A DNA stretch of 64,000 nucleotides from Vitrella brassicaformis (lineage: Eukaryota > Sar > Vitrellaceae): contig CDMY01000831.1 of assembly GCA_001179505.1 (NCBI GenBank), positions 189,004 through 253,003 of the forward strand. The letters are read 5' to 3'. Of the stretch, positions 10,962 through 22,080 are shown in pieces. Position 1 is the stretch's first letter. Each line of letters opens with the position of its first letter. Under the pieces are notes generated by a model that was not told the origin of the DNA, searched no databases, and saw nothing but the letters and a program-made list of their open reading frames with translations. The translations under genes were made by a program, and so were the position numbers.

Positions 10962-11854
10962 GGTGGGCAATGGGATGAGGCCGTGCACAAAGACGTTCCA
11001 TCCAAGAAGCCAGCAGGACGTCGTCTCCTGTTGCGTCCCTACATATAGCACATGACACAATTTGCTGTCCTTGCTTGTATGTACCACGTGTGTGTGTTTC
11101 AGGTCTGAGGAGGCGCAGCTGATGGATGTGAGTGCATCAATATCCATCCAAACTACCTCAAGGAGGTAAATCCGGCTGCAGCGCAGGGCAGGACCCGGCT
11201 GCACCGCAGGCAGGGCAAGAAGCGTCGGAGCCGGAGCATGCGGGGGATCGATGTACGGCCGTGATGTGTGTAGCCCGGCCCTCTTTCTCTGATTCTGTAC
11301 GATACGTTTTTTCTATTAAGGAGGACTCCTTTGTAGGTCTGTGGACGATAGAGAGGCTTTTACGTGCTCTGCGTGCATGCAGCGCTGATGCGCTCTTTTC
11401 TTGTACACGTGTGTGTGAGTGTAGTGTATGTGCATCTGTGTTCATGTGTATGTGTGTCTCCATCGATTTTCGTGTCTCTGCGCGTGTGTGGACCCGATAC
11501 GGAACCACATGTACTCCAGCCATCTCCCTCAATGCGTGTGTGCTCTGTGTGTGGCGCCTGATGCGCGTGTGTTCGTGCGTGTGTGTGTGTGTGTGTGTCG
11601 CTTTGAAGCGTGCATGAAGAGCAGCCTTTTGCCGATGATGCGAGTGTGATAGTGCATTCGATGAAGACGGATGGGATGGATTGAGGAGGTGAGTTTCGTG
11701 CGTGTGTGTGTGTATGTGTGAAGGATGCGATCTTACATACTGATATGGGACACTCACGGAGGGACGCGAGACAATTGACATCATGTCTCACGGGAACGAG
11801 CAAGGGCCTACGCTTTGATCTTTGGTCAAGCATATTAACGGACGTGAAAAGCGG
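10962..11854. other. gene-free, repeat-rich stretch
   Basis: TG-rich runs (about 11405-11480, 11570-11598, 11700-11720) dominate. All reading frames through them are Cys/Val or His/Thr repeats. A possible splice acceptor near 11100 (TGTGTGTTTCAG) leads into no recognisable exon. I see no gene. Confidence 0.5.
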
Positions 11855-12564
11855 TCAACGAAACACCAACGAAACACCAAGATATAAAATGGAAGCAGCG
11901 ATGCTCGCGCTGATGTGCTGGTATCCGGCCAGCTGAGACGCCATCAATGCCGCCATGTCATGTGCAGCAGCGCCGGAAGAGGCTGCCTTGATAAACCGAC
12001 AGATCAGCCAGCCAGACAGACAGACAGACAGACAAACAGATGAGATGAACAAGGGTACACACTCATTGGCTCACCATTCGCCTAGCTCGCTGGAATTTCT
12101 GCACTGAAACGCCGCCTTGGGTCCGGTTGCTGCGTCGAATGCAACGATAAGGCTGATCGATGGACAACACACACAACGCATAACACACAACACACACCAC
12201 CACAACAGGCATCAATACACATGGAGAGGCACACGCCCCTATTCTCCCCACCTCTCCGTGCTTACTCCTCGTGCAGGCATTTGTTGAAGTCCATGGTATG
12301 CCCCAATCCCGTGTTGTCATGCCAGATGACCAGGGCGTTCGTGAGGTTCTTGAATCTTGGGCGGATCGCGACACGAGTGCTCGGGTACTCCAGCTGGATG
12401 GTCGTGGCCTTCCCGCATGGGACACACCCACAGCACTGCTCCCACAGCTGGACCTTGCCCTCGCTGACAACGACCTGGTGCCAGATGGGCCGTGCGGGCC
12501 AGTAGCAGCGGGTCTCTCGCTTCTTGAGCGCGCCCTTCCGGCTCACGCGCCGGATTGGCGGCAT
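11855..12564 (-). CDS. MPPIRR-domain gene copy with a degenerate last exon
   Basis: This is the second full-length first exon in the minus-strand array. Exon 1 (12564-12266) encodes 99 residues from MPPIRRVSRKGALKKRETR to FNKCLHE, with landmarks WEQCCGCVPCGKATTIQL and LVIWHDNTGLGH. Exon 2 (about 12148-12071) encodes IVAFDAATGPKAAFQC and SSELGEW. Where the intact plus-strand copy has its third exon, this copy reaches a stop after a few residues if spliced at the obvious acceptor near 11993. The remaining sequence to 11855 is open in another frame (AAAHDMAALMASQLAGYQHI). The product may be a ~140-residue truncated protein, or the copy may be decaying. For the possible fold see the intact copy at 20937. 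Confidence 0.6.
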
Positions 12565-12642
12565 GGCTGGATGCGGAGTGGGGAGCTGCAGGCACAGCCA
12601 GACAAAGAGACAGCCAGATCAGAATATTCTCGATCCGTCGGC

Positions 12643-12730
12643 TTACCATTCGCCGAGCTGTGCGGAGTCCTTGCATTGAAATGCCGCTTTTGGTCCAGTC
12701 GCGGCGTCGAAGGCAACAATGATGCTGATG
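12643..12730 (-). pseudogene. isolated exon 2 copy of the MPPIRR-domain gene
   Basis: Encodes IIVAFDAATGPKAAFQC followed by DSAQLGEW and a GT donor. It is close to the exon 2 of the neighbouring copies. The first exon upstream of it (12805-13015) is truncated and frameshifted, so this exon probably belongs to a broken gene. Confidence 0.65.
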
Positions 12731-12800
12731 GACAGACGACACACGAAACACAACATACAACACACATCATCTTCCCCCCGCCTCCCTGTGCTTACTCCTC

Positions 12801-13052
12801 GTGGGTGCACTTGTTGAAGTCCACCGTATGCCCGAGCCCCGTATTGTCGTGCCACACGACGAGGGCGTTGACCACGTTCTTGAATCGGGGGCGAATGGCG
12901 ATGCAGATGGTGGGGTGTTGAGCTCGATGGTGGTCGCCTTGCCGCACCCGATGCACCCACAGCACTGCTCCCAATACTGCAGCTTCCCCTTCCCCAGGAC
13001 AACCGCCGTTGGAGATAGCGTCGGCAACCTCGTTCATCACCGCATCGTACCT
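12801..13052 (-). pseudogene. fusion of a partial exon 3 to a truncated, frameshifted exon 1
   Basis: On the minus strand an acceptor near 13053 leads into YDAVMNEVADAISNGG, the start of exon 3 as in the intact copy. Without an intron it runs into the middle of exon 1: GKGKLQYWEQCCGCIGCGK, then ATTIEL. A small deletion after ATTIEL shifts the frame, and the remainder (KNVVNALVVWHDNTGLGH) continues in a different frame to the donor at about 12806. The join of an exon 3 body to an exon 1 interior cannot come from simple tandem duplication and points to recombination inside the array. Confidence 0.7.
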
Positions 13053-13144
13053 TGACAAACCGCCAGACAGACAAAGAGACAGACAGACAGACAGACAGAT
13101 GAGATGAACAAAGGTACATATCAGGATATTGTCGATTCGTTGGC

Positions 13145-13290
13145 TCACCACTCGCCGAGCTCGGACGAAGTCTTGCACTCAAACGCGGCCTTAGGCCCCG
13201 TGGCCGCGTCGTCAACGAAACACCAAGATATAAAATGTAAGCAGCGATGCTCGCGCTTATGTGCTGGTATCCGGCCAGCTGAGACGCCAT
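13145..13290 (-). pseudogene. truncated exon 2 fused to a copied gene tail
   Basis: DAATGPKAAFEC and SSELGEW mark an exon 2 lacking its first few codons. Immediately upstream on the minus strand is a copy of the sequence at 11857-11945 (AGATATAAAATG, then GCTCGCGCT.ATGTGCTGG and GGCCAGCTGAGACGCCAT in plus-strand reading). So the tail of one gene copy is joined directly to the middle of another. Confidence 0.65.
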
Positions 13291-13407
13291 GTCAATGCGC
13301 TCCAGCGCCCGAAGAGCGTACCTTGATAACCCAACAGATCAGCCAGCCAGACAGACAGACAGATGAACAAGGGTACATATCAGAATATTGGCGATTCGTT
13401 GGCTCAC

Positions 13408-14084
13408 CACTCGCCGAGCTCTGCCATGTTCTTGCACTCGAACGCCGCCTTCGGGCCAGTGGCGGCGTCGAACCCGTCTATGATCCTGACCAATCGATGA
13501 CATACCACACACAGAGAGAAATGAAACGATGCACCCATCCCCTTCCCCCACCTCCCCTTGCTCACGTCTCATGTGTGCATTTGTTGAAGTCGACGGTGTG
13601 TCCGAGCCCAGTATTGTCGTGCCAGATGACGAGGGCGTTGGTGAGGTTCTTGAAGCGGGTGGTGGGGTACTCCAGCTGGATGGTGGTGGCCTGATCAATT
13701 GATGACACACACAGCACACAACACATATCAGTACACATGGAGAGGCACTCATCCTCTCCTCCCTCCCGCACCTCCCCGTGCTCACGTTTCGTGGCTGCAC
13801 TTGTTGAAGTCGACAGTGTGCCCGAGCCCGGTGTTGTCGTGCCAGATCACGAGGGCGTTTGTGAGGTTCTTGTAACGCGGGCGGCAGGCGATGCGAATGG
13901 TGGGGTAGGTGAGCTCTATCGTCGTCGCCTTACCGCACGGCACGCACCCGCAGCATTCTTCCCAGAACTGGACCTTGCCCTCTCCTGCCGCGACGTGATG
14001 CCAGATGGGGCGCGAGTCCCAATACCGCCTCGTCTCTCGCTTCCGGAGCGACCCCCCCTTGTTAACGCGGCGGATGGGCGGCAT
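13408..14084 (-). CDS. MPPIRR-domain gene copy with an inserted extra partial exon 1
   Basis: Exon 1 (14084-13786, 299 bases) encodes MPPIRRVNKGGSLRKRETR through WEECCGCVPCGK and LVIWHDNTGLGHTVDF to HET. It ends on the same phase as the intact copy. Exon 2 lies at 13485-13408 (IIDGFDAATGPKAAFEC, AELGEW). Between them, 13690-13566 is an extra, 5'-truncated exon 1 (ATTIQLEYPTTRFKNLTNA to KCTHET) with its own acceptor and donor. It could be skipped or included. No clean third exon follows. The copy may still be expressed, but as drawn it lacks its normal C-terminus. Confidence 0.55.
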
Positions 14085-14756
14085 GGTCTGTCTGCTGCGC
14101 GGGAGTGGTGGCGAGACGGCTGACGGGCGGACGGTGGCGCGGGGGAGGCAGGGATGCAAGAAGAAAGAGGGCTGAACGGAGTGACGGGGAGCGACGAGAG
14201 AGAGGGGGAGTGGCGGCAGGGAGCTGAAACAAACCCTTGAGCTGCGTCCTTGGGCCGAAGGGCAAGCTGCTGCTTGGCCGTTGGTGAGCTGGCTTGAGGG
14301 AGCAAAGGGAGGGCGCAAAGGGAGGGGCACGGGGAGGGGCCGGGCCGCGGGAGGCAGGGAAGAGGAAGGGAAGAGGAAGGGAAGAGGGTGGTGGTGGGAG
14401 TGGCGGCGGGAGGGATGTTGAAACCCTCGAGGCACGTGGGGATCACGGAGAATGCCACGCCTGCCCAAAGGGGAGGGAGGAGGGCGGGAGCGACGGAGGG
14501 ATGGAGCTGAAGGGACCCCGATGACGCGAGGCGGGCAGAGAGCCGGGAGGAGAGCTGGGGGGAGGCGGTAGCGACGAGAGGAGCGAGGACCGAGCGGGGT
14601 CGAGGAGGCTGGGAGCGTAGACCAGGGCGGGCACGTCTCTCTGCCGCCCACCTTCCAGATTGCCTTCAAGCTCACGAAGATGGACGGCGTCCTCGATGGA
14701 AGAAGAAGTGCTGCTGCGGTGGATGCGAACGGGCGAGAAAAGGCGAAGGGATGGGA

Positions 14757-14787
<31 letters not shown>

Positions 14788-15652
14788 CCCCCTCTCACAT
14801 GTGTGTTGGTGGCTGCTGGCGGTGGGCGGCGAGCCGACCGCGGAGTTGCTACTGCGGATTCTCGTGGACGAGGGCATCGTGCTTGGACACCTGCACGTAG
14901 GCAAGTCCAGCGCTTTGCTGTTCAATATCTCACACGCATCTGAGCCTGACACCCACACCCACACAGCACACTACATAGAACACTCTTCTCACCTTCAAAC
15001 TCGGAATGACTGCCGCCGAAGCGCCCAAGTATGCATAGACAAGCAAAGAAGACACGGAGGAGGCATGACTCATGAGCAAATCTGTGCGTTGTCCCTGTTT
15101 GTTCAAGCTCGCTTACGTACCTGTGCGGCCGCCGGGAAGGGAAGGCCGACACCGCTCCAGAAGCTGAAAACCAAGAAAGACAAAGAAGAGAGATGTCAAA
15201 AGTTCGTCACAAATTGAAAAGCCTTCAGCCGCGGCGACGCGAGGGAAGCGAATGACGACGTCGTCTGCTGAAAGAAAGCACGTAAGTACCATGAGCGTGT
15301 CTTCTCTTTGATAAGCTGCAAGACACAACGATGACTTACTTGATCAATCCACTAGATTAGTCTGTTTCTCCTTTCCTTCGCCTGACCAGGGACTCCCATG
15401 TCTGGAAGGCAGCAAATGAGGGCATTGACGTGTGCAGTGAACACCAGACTCAGTGAGGCACTCACACACCTTCCCAGAAATCTATCGAGAAGAAGAGACG
15501 GGAACAAAAAGAAGAAATCATCGTTCCACCTGGACACTGAGCAGAAGAGGCACATGAGCACATTGACGGCACATAGCGTGCATTTATCCCTGCACATTAT
15601 CCATACATCACACCATCACCACAGCCAGCAGATATGAGACACATGTGCCAAC
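14085..15652. other. GC-rich leader region and unassigned sequence
   Basis: 14085-14640 is the leader of the minus-strand MPPIRR copy. It shares blocks with the leader of the plus-strand copy (for example CTCGAGGGTTTCA.CA and CTCCCGCC). A TG repeat lies at about 14757-14784. A plus-strand frame contains GEPTAELLLRILVDEGIVLG, but I cannot build a gene around it. From 15100 to 15650 there are only short frames with possible splice signals. Confidence 0.4.
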
Positions 15653-16082
15653 CTGATCGAGGCCTTCTCGACGAGAGAACAAAGGCGCGCCCACTCCGCT
15701 GATGCCAGGCGGTCGCCAGCCGTTCCACACAAGGCAGGGCACCACCAGGCGAGGCGCCTTGCTGGGGCACGGCGGTTGAGGAAAAAAGTGGCCGATGCAG
15801 TCGGACGAGGTGGGAGGGGTGGGAACGAGGCGAGGCGGACAACATCAGCCGAAAATCAGCCCAAAAGGACAAGAAACGGAAGATCTGTGGCTGAAACAAG
15901 GCTGGAAAACCAAACGCGGCAGGAAACTGCGAAGAAACTTTCAAAATCCGTAGAATCAGGGTTTGCGGGTTTCTCGCCGTCTCATCGCGAAAAACTCGCC
16001 GCGAGCGCATTTCGCCGGACAGCAACAGACAGAGAACGAAGGCAGAGGCAGAGAGCATAGCTGCTGCCGCAGACGGAGTCAT
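15653..16082 (-). CDS. possible first exon of a secreted or plastid-targeted protein
   Basis: ATG at 16082 opens a frame beginning MTPSAAAAMLSASAFVLCLL, a plausible signal peptide. A basic, Phe/Ser-rich region follows (RSRRVFRDETARNP, FPAAFGFPALFQ). A signal peptide followed by a basic Ser/Phe stretch resembles a bipartite leader for a complex plastid. A possible donor lies near 15652, and short exons could follow at 15555-15485 and 15408-15358, but I find no recognisable mature protein. The call rests on the leader alone and may be wrong. Confidence 0.25.
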
Positions 16083-16192
16083 TGCATTAAATCCTCTTCA
16101 CTTTCGGCGGGTCCGTGGTGGGGCAGTCACATACATACACACAAATTGCAGCGTTGAAAATGTCGTCTCCTCTCGTCGAGAAGTTCTTCCTT

Positions 16193-19100
16193 TTAGCCAC
16201 CCAGCCAGCCCTCCATCTGTCTGCGCCTGTGTCGGGCAATGCGAAGATGGCCAAACTGGCCCGACACCGGCGTGTCTGTCTCATTCCGATTGCCCTCCTC
16301 TGCACTGATCTGCGTCACCCTCGCAAACACGGCTTCTCTGTCAACGTGCAACGTCTGTGACGGCGGCTGCGATTGCGCTGCAGCCAGTGGTGACCACGTC
16401 GGAGTGCGTGATGGCCACAGCACAATAGAAGACGGTGAATTGCGAGACCTGGAAGACAAGTAGGGAGAATATGCGTGGTTTATGTCTGTGCAGCATTCAC
16501 TGACTGCACACCTGTCAGTTTGATCCGCCACGACAGTCCAATGAGCGTCTTGCTCTCGCCTTTGTCTTCGTCTGACCTTGAGCACGTGTTTGACAGCACG
16601 CGTGACGTCGCTGATCGGCGCGTCCTTTCCGTCACTGCACAAGCTGTTGGCAAAGTGCTCGAAAGAAGACAACTCTTTATCGGTCTGAAGAAACAGAGGT
16701 ATGTTGCCATACTCGGTTCTTTGCTGGCTTCGTCATTGTTCCACCTGCGTTTTGAGTTGATCAGCTAAGGGGCCCAACAGGCAGGCAGCCAACAAATCGG
16801 CAGTCTCCACCCACCACCACACCGCCACAGCCCACCGCGCCAACGCATCTCCATCAATACCCTCTGTGCTGATCCCACGCACTACCCCATCTGCATAGCT
16901 CAGCACTTGCGCCCACAGAGCACGCTCATCAGCAGAAGGGACAACGTCCAAAACGAAAAGCGCTTCCATCAGATGCATCACCCTCCTCAGCCACGAGAGC
17001 TGCCTGTCACCGTGCGGCCTGAGAGTCTCGTCACCCACCGAAGCTCCATACAGACCCAGCTGCCTGTGTATGTCGCTTGTTGGATCAGGCACAGCGTTGA
17101 CAGACTCGAAGTGGCCGACCTCAGGTAAGAGTGATGACGGACCGTCGCCGATTGGCACTTGCGAAGATGATGTGTCGGTCGGGGCACCTTCTTGCTGGTC
17201 AATGAGGACAGATGCTTGCTGCGCATAGTGTCTCAGCAAGGTCGCGGACGCCGTCCTGTGAACAGCGTAACAGCAAATAGCGAGTGTCATAGCTTCTTTT
17301 GCCTTCACGTCACTTCGTTTGTACCTGACGAATGTTTCATCCCGCCATTTCAGAGCAGCCAGCGCAGCCACCGACCGTTCCAAGTCCCCCAGCCAGCTCG
17401 CTACCACCTCTCCTCGCAAGAGCCTCACATGCCACCATTCTACCGCAGCCTTGACGAACTCGAAGGCATTCTCACATTTGGCTTCCGCCAATGCGGTGAG
17501 GATCAGCGTGACACCGTGGTGCGAGTTGAAGGGAGATGGCTGTTTGGCGAGAGGGAGCTGGCGGTGGGGACGCACATGTGTCGAGTCTTGCGTGAGGAGG
17601 GGGGCAAGGGCATTGCTTGTCGCCTGCCGACACACACACGGATCATCAACGTTCTTTTGCCCTTTTGCATCAGTGTGTCTACCTTAAAGAGCTGTGTATC
17701 GTCGAGGCCCGCCTCTGCGAGCGCGTTGAGCTGATAGGCCACACTCATGGCGGACTGCGGCGCAGCAACCCGACCCACAACACGGCCCTCGACCAGCCGA
17801 CCAAGAGAGGCCAGGAGTGGCTCGTGCTTGATCCGCAGGCGCCTCAGCAGCGACAGCGCTATGCAGATCTCCTCGCCTGAGAAACACCTGAAGGGGCCCA
17901 GCCATTTTTTGCATGCCTGAACCCCTCATTTGTCGGTGAAGTGACCTGATGTGTTTGTGGATGTGTGCGAGGAGAACGTTGAGTGCCAGCGGCGGCCGAT
18001 AGTCCAGGAGGCTGAAAGATAAGAGGGCGTTGAGCATGTCAGAACACGCCATCTCAGACACGCGACGAGGCAACACTGAAGGGGCCGACAACACGCACAC
18101 GCACACAGACACAGATACACAAGGCGTCACGAGAAGAGAGAAATCGCGCCCCCCCGTCCCTCACATTTGCTCATCTCGTCGAAAAGCCGATTGTGTCTAA
18201 GCTCCAGAAATGCGTAAGCGTACAACACAGTGGCGATGTCGCCGCCACCCAAGTGCTCCACGTGACTCAAAAGATACTCGCCAGCCACTCTGAGCTCAGA
18301 CACAAAAAGAACACACATAAGCTTCCTGCTTCTTCCCCCCGTTGTCTCACCTGAAGACTCTCGGTTCCCTCACAGCTGCCTGTGCGAAGGCCTTGAGGAC
18401 GACCGCCAGCCGTCTGGGCGGGAACTCACCCACCTGCATTACAGTCTGCCGCGTCAGGGCACGCCACGCCTCTCGCGAGCGGTATGAGAGCGCCGCGAAG
18501 CACTTGGCCACCGACGCGAGGTTGGTGGCGCTAAAGGGGACCGGACTTGACGAGTCGGTCAACAAACTGGAAAGAGAGGGAAAGATAGCATCAGTGTCTG
18601 CGTGTCTGTGTCTCTGCTCATCGTGTCAGTACCCAGCGATCATTTTGAGCAGTACAGTAGATCTCAGCTGCGCAGCTGTGAAGGCCTCACTGCCGTAGAC
18701 ACACACAGAGCACAGCCAGCAGTGAAGAAACGCATGGACCTGCGCCTTTCCGTGTTGCCACGTTTCACTCACCAGATGAGGCCGATGTCCTGTCCATTCA
18801 GTTGATGGATGTGGTCAGGAAGGCCCTCGGCCACTGCCTCCAGCAGAGGCACATTCACATACGACACACGAGCCCACGCACCAGCAACACCTGCAATAAC
18901 AGAGAAGGGATCCACGGGCATTCAGTGCAATTGTTCCACCCCACCCACCCACCTGCTAGCTGTCTGAATTCTATGGGTTTGGCGGGCCTGTTGATCCGCT
19001 CCATTCTCCTCCTCACAAGCCCCTCGTAACTCTCATGAGCGTCGTCATTCAGGCCATCGGCATCGCTCTCGCCCTCTGCCTCTGTGGCCTCATCCAGGCA

Positions 19101-20129
19101 GAAGGACGGAACCAACTCAGACGCTGCTGCTTGCTGGTTGTTTGGTGGGGCTGGGGGTGGTGTGGCGAGGGCGAGATGGTGGCGCTTGATGGCCTCCTCA
19201 GAGAGCATCTCCATCAAAGGCACGTCACTAACTGCAGCATGCAAGGAACGAAACGTAGTGCGTGAAGGGACGGCTGTTTGTGTCTGTGTGTGTGGGGGCT
19301 GACTATTGAGTTTGGCAATGGCCACGGCGAAGACATAAATGTCGACTCCATCGAGGCGGTCGCGAAGCTCAAAGGCGCGACGACTCAAGATCGACCAAAG
19401 ATGGGGATGACGCAACTGAAAATCAACTGATTGTCAATGAGAATCTATATGTGCGATTCTTCCTCACTCACCTGCAGTCTGAGTGCCTCATTGACAGCCT
19501 TGTTGAGCACAAAGTGGTTGGCCCGGTCAAGCCGCGTCTTCGACACCTGTGGCCACACGCGGCCACGTAACCCTGCACAAAAAGACACCACACACGACTA
19601 TCCATCCATTATCTTTTGCATTCATCGTCCGCCTACTCATCGGTGGCCCAGGCTCGGTCATGGGCAGCGGGTGAGGCGGCCTCTCCCCCCGCATCCACAC
19701 TGGCTGCCGACGCAGCGACACAGGGGGCGGGTAGAACGCAGTCAACGAGTCATCCCCAGAACCGCCATTGTCTGCCTCTGATGCTTGGAGGGCGGTGGAT
19801 AGGTCCGTGAGCTTCCACCTGGATATGCTGTGTCGGAGCTGGACTGATTTGCGCGAGGGGACGGGCCACGGGGCATGCAGAGAAGGCAGCGGGACAGTCG
19901 ATGACACCGGCGTCGGCTGATGATCTTGATGCAGAGCTGTGTCACTGCTTGGCTGATGAGCTGGAGCCTGCTGAGATGCCGGGACGGGCAGGAGACTCTC
20001 TGCTTGTGGCTCCGCTGCTGCTGATGCTGAGGTTGATAGATGCCGTCCAGAAAGCGATGGATTTCGGTGCTTGATGGACCCATTGACGGACAGGCGCACT
20101 GGAGAAGCTCTCCTCATCCTTCCTTTCAT
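16193..20129 (-). CDS. long helical-repeat protein with a mitochondrial-type leader (FASTK/OPR-like architecture)
   Basis: Large multi-exon gene. ATG 20129 (or 20117) begins MKGRMRRASPVRLSVNGSIK and continues to SGRHLSTSASAAA, a basic Ser/Arg-rich leader typical of mitochondrial import. A Gln/Pro-rich stretch follows. Successive exons then encode helical pairs: LDGVDIYVFAVAIAKLNSQ, VPLMEMLSEEAIKRHHL, LASVAKCFAALSYRSREAW, RRLAVVLKAFAQAAVREP, IATVLYAYAFLELRHN and ICIALSLLRRLRIKHEP. This pattern of short alpha-helical repeats with [LA]-A-x-[LA]-A motifs is typical of FASTK-like and octotricopeptide organelle RNA-binding proteins. I see no RAP domain. The frame ending QVEQ with a stop at 16733 is better spliced: LKTQ joins TDKELSSFEHFANSL across a 70-base intron in the same phase, taking the gene to 16193. 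Its RNA target is unknown. Confidence 0.65.
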
Positions 20130-20936
20130 CTCCCCAGGACCGATGAATGCGAGCTTGAAGACATACGGCGAGGGAAGGCGGACGTCTTCGACCTCTCCCT
20201 CCTCCCACAGATCCCTGCCTTTCCGCAGCCTCACTCGGCCTCTTGCTCGGCCTCCCCGTCACTTCCACCTCCATCCAGCGCTCGGCCCACACGCCGGGGC
20301 GAATCTCGGTCATCCCCTCGCTCTCTGCCTCCCTCCCCCCCTCACGGTCCCTTAGTGGTCCCTCGGCAGAGCCACGCCGAGCCCTCCGTCCGGCTTGAAC
20401 AGTGAGGCAGACCTCTTCCCCCTCTTCTCTCCTCACTCCCCCGCGCCCTCACAGAGCCACGGTGACCAACCCCGCGTCCGGCCTTCCGTCCGGCTTGTAG
20501 AGTGAGGCAGACGTCTTCCCCTCTCCCGCCACACCATCTCGTCGTCGCTTGGCGTCACTCCCACACCACCCTCTTCCTTGCCGCGGCCCCTCTTCCTGCT
20601 TCCCTGCCTTCCCTGGCCTTCCCTTCCCCGGCCTTCCCTTCTCGGCTCCGTCTCCCACCAGCCAGCGCTCTTCCGGCCCAACGCAACTCGAGGGTTTCAG
20701 CACACTCCCGCCACACACTCTCGCCACTGGGACGCCCCCCGGCCGCCTCCCTGCCCCTCTTCTAAGGCTCTCTGCTTGCGCGCCCTCTGGCCCCTTCCTT
20801 CCCTGCTGCTCGTGGCACCACCGTCCTCCCCCTCCCTCTCGTCCCTCCCGCCGTCCTCCCCGTGCCCTCCTCAGGATTCCTCCAGCCCTTCTAGGCTCCC
20901 TGCCTCTCTTTCTCCCGCCACTCGCGCTTCGAAGCC
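20130..20936. promoter_or_regulatory. divergent GC-rich, pyrimidine-rich promoter region
   Basis: Separates the helical-repeat gene (minus) from the intact MPPIRR gene (plus). Most of 20400-20930 is C/T-rich on the plus strand. It contains CTCGAGGGTTTCAGCACACT, which is similar to the leader of the minus-strand copy near 14430. Two similar blocks containing CGTCCGGCTT (about 20390 and 20488) suggest a local duplication. Confidence 0.45.
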
Positions 20937-22080
20937 ATGCCGCCGATCCGCCGCGTGAACAAGAGGGGACCGATGCGTAAGCGGGAGACCAGGTGGTATT
21001 GGCCTTCTCGCCCGATTTGGCACATGGTCGAGCTGGGTGAGGGGAAGCTGCAGTTTTGGGAACAATGCTGCGGCTGCGTGCCGTGCGGGAAGGCCACCAC
21101 GATCGACCTCGTGTACCCGACGATCCGTGTCGCCGTCCGCCCGAGGTTCAAGAACTTGACGAACGCGTTGGTGGTGTGGCACGACAATACGGGGCTTGGA
21201 CACACCATCGATTTCCACAAGTGCAGCCACGAGACGTGAGCAAGGGGAGGTGGGGAAGAGGAAGGGGATGGGTGCATTGTTTCATTTCTCTCCACATGTG
21301 CTGTGTGGCATGTGCTGTGTGGCGTGTGTCATCGATCTATAGGATCATTGACGGGTTCGACGCGGCCACTGGCGCGAAGGCGGCGTTCGAATGCCACAGT
21401 TCGGCCGAGCTGGGCGTCTGGTACGTGAGGCGACCGATCGACCAAGTTCTGATGTGTACCATTGTTCATCTGTTTGTCTGTCTGTCTCTTTGTCCAGGTA
21501 TGACGCAGTGATGAACGAGGTTGCCAACGCCATCTGTACCAACGGCACGGCGGGCCAGCAGACTGGAGGGCAGCCCGCAGCCATGGAGGGCCCCATGCTC
21601 ACCTCGGCGCCAGCCAGCCAGCCCGCCACGCTTCCACCCACCACCACTGCCGTCGAGCCTGAGCCCGCTGCAGCAGCCGCCGAACTTCCCACTCACACGG
21701 CAGACACCGATCAAGCAGCACAGCAGCCGACGGTCCACCACGCCCTCTCCGAGGCCGACCACCCCGTGGAGGAGACGCCCTCCGTCGCAGACAGCGCGGC
21801 CAAGGCGGCATCGGTCATGGCTGGCGTGTACTTCCCGCACATCGTGGGGTTCCGCTCCATGGGCACCAGCGAGTCGTTCCAGAAGCGTGCGGGGTCGGTG
21901 ATCTACGGCCGCACGAGTGTGGAGAGCGACGAGCCGACGGCGGGGAAGGGCGGCAGTGGTGCGGCTGCCCCGGCTGCGGCGGCTGCTGCGGCTTCGAGCG
22001 GCTCTGCTGGTGCGGGGGAGGGGGAGGGAGAGGAAGGGGAGGCTGCGGGAGAGTGGACCGTGTGGGACGATGACCGTTAG
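20937..22080 (+). CDS. intact MPPIRR-domain protein (possible PH-like fold)
   Basis: Three exons: 20937-21235, 21343-21420 and 21498-22080, giving 960 coding bases and 319 residues. Phases agree (2, 2). Residues 1-100 carry the family domain: MPPIRRVNKRGPMRKRETR, WYWPSRPIW, LQFWEQCCGCVPCGKATT, RPRFKNLTNALVVWHDNTGL. Exon 2 adds IIDGFDAATGAKAAFEC, and exon 3 starts YDAVMNEVANAI. Basic start, alternating strands (LQFW, ATTIDLV, ALVVWH) and a closing helix with a central Trp (SAELGVWYDAVMNEVANAI) resemble the order of a PH domain; this is inference. The CGCVPCGK motif, conserved in the full-length copies, could bind metal or be palmitoylated. Residues from about 140 on are Ala/Pro/Glu-rich with one conserved-looking island (MAGVYFPHIVGFRSMG) and an acidic tail. 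Function unknown. This is the only copy here with all three exons intact. Confidence 0.85.

Noticed and set aside
11158-11784. Long open frames rich in His/Thr or Cys/Val on both strands
   Set aside because: They translate TG/CA microsatellites and show no domain, bias or splice context of a gene. The same holds for frames at 8135-8809, 9059-9437 and 22190-23118.
13060-13110. CRISPR-like or regularly spaced repeats (CAGACAGACAGA)
   Set aside because: They are simple tetranucleotide tracts inside introns of eukaryotic genes, without unique spacers or cas genes.
14660-15217. Plus-strand gene containing GEPTAELLLRILVDEGIVLG
   Set aside because: The frame starts in a TG repeat, has no upstream or downstream exon I can connect, and ends in low-complexity sequence.
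16193-16710. Separate COMM-domain-like gene downstream of the helical-repeat gene
   Set aside because: The frame joins the upstream gene across a clean 70-base GT-AG intron in matching phase (LKTQ to TDKEL), so it is better read as that gene's C-terminus. The COMM similarity was weak.
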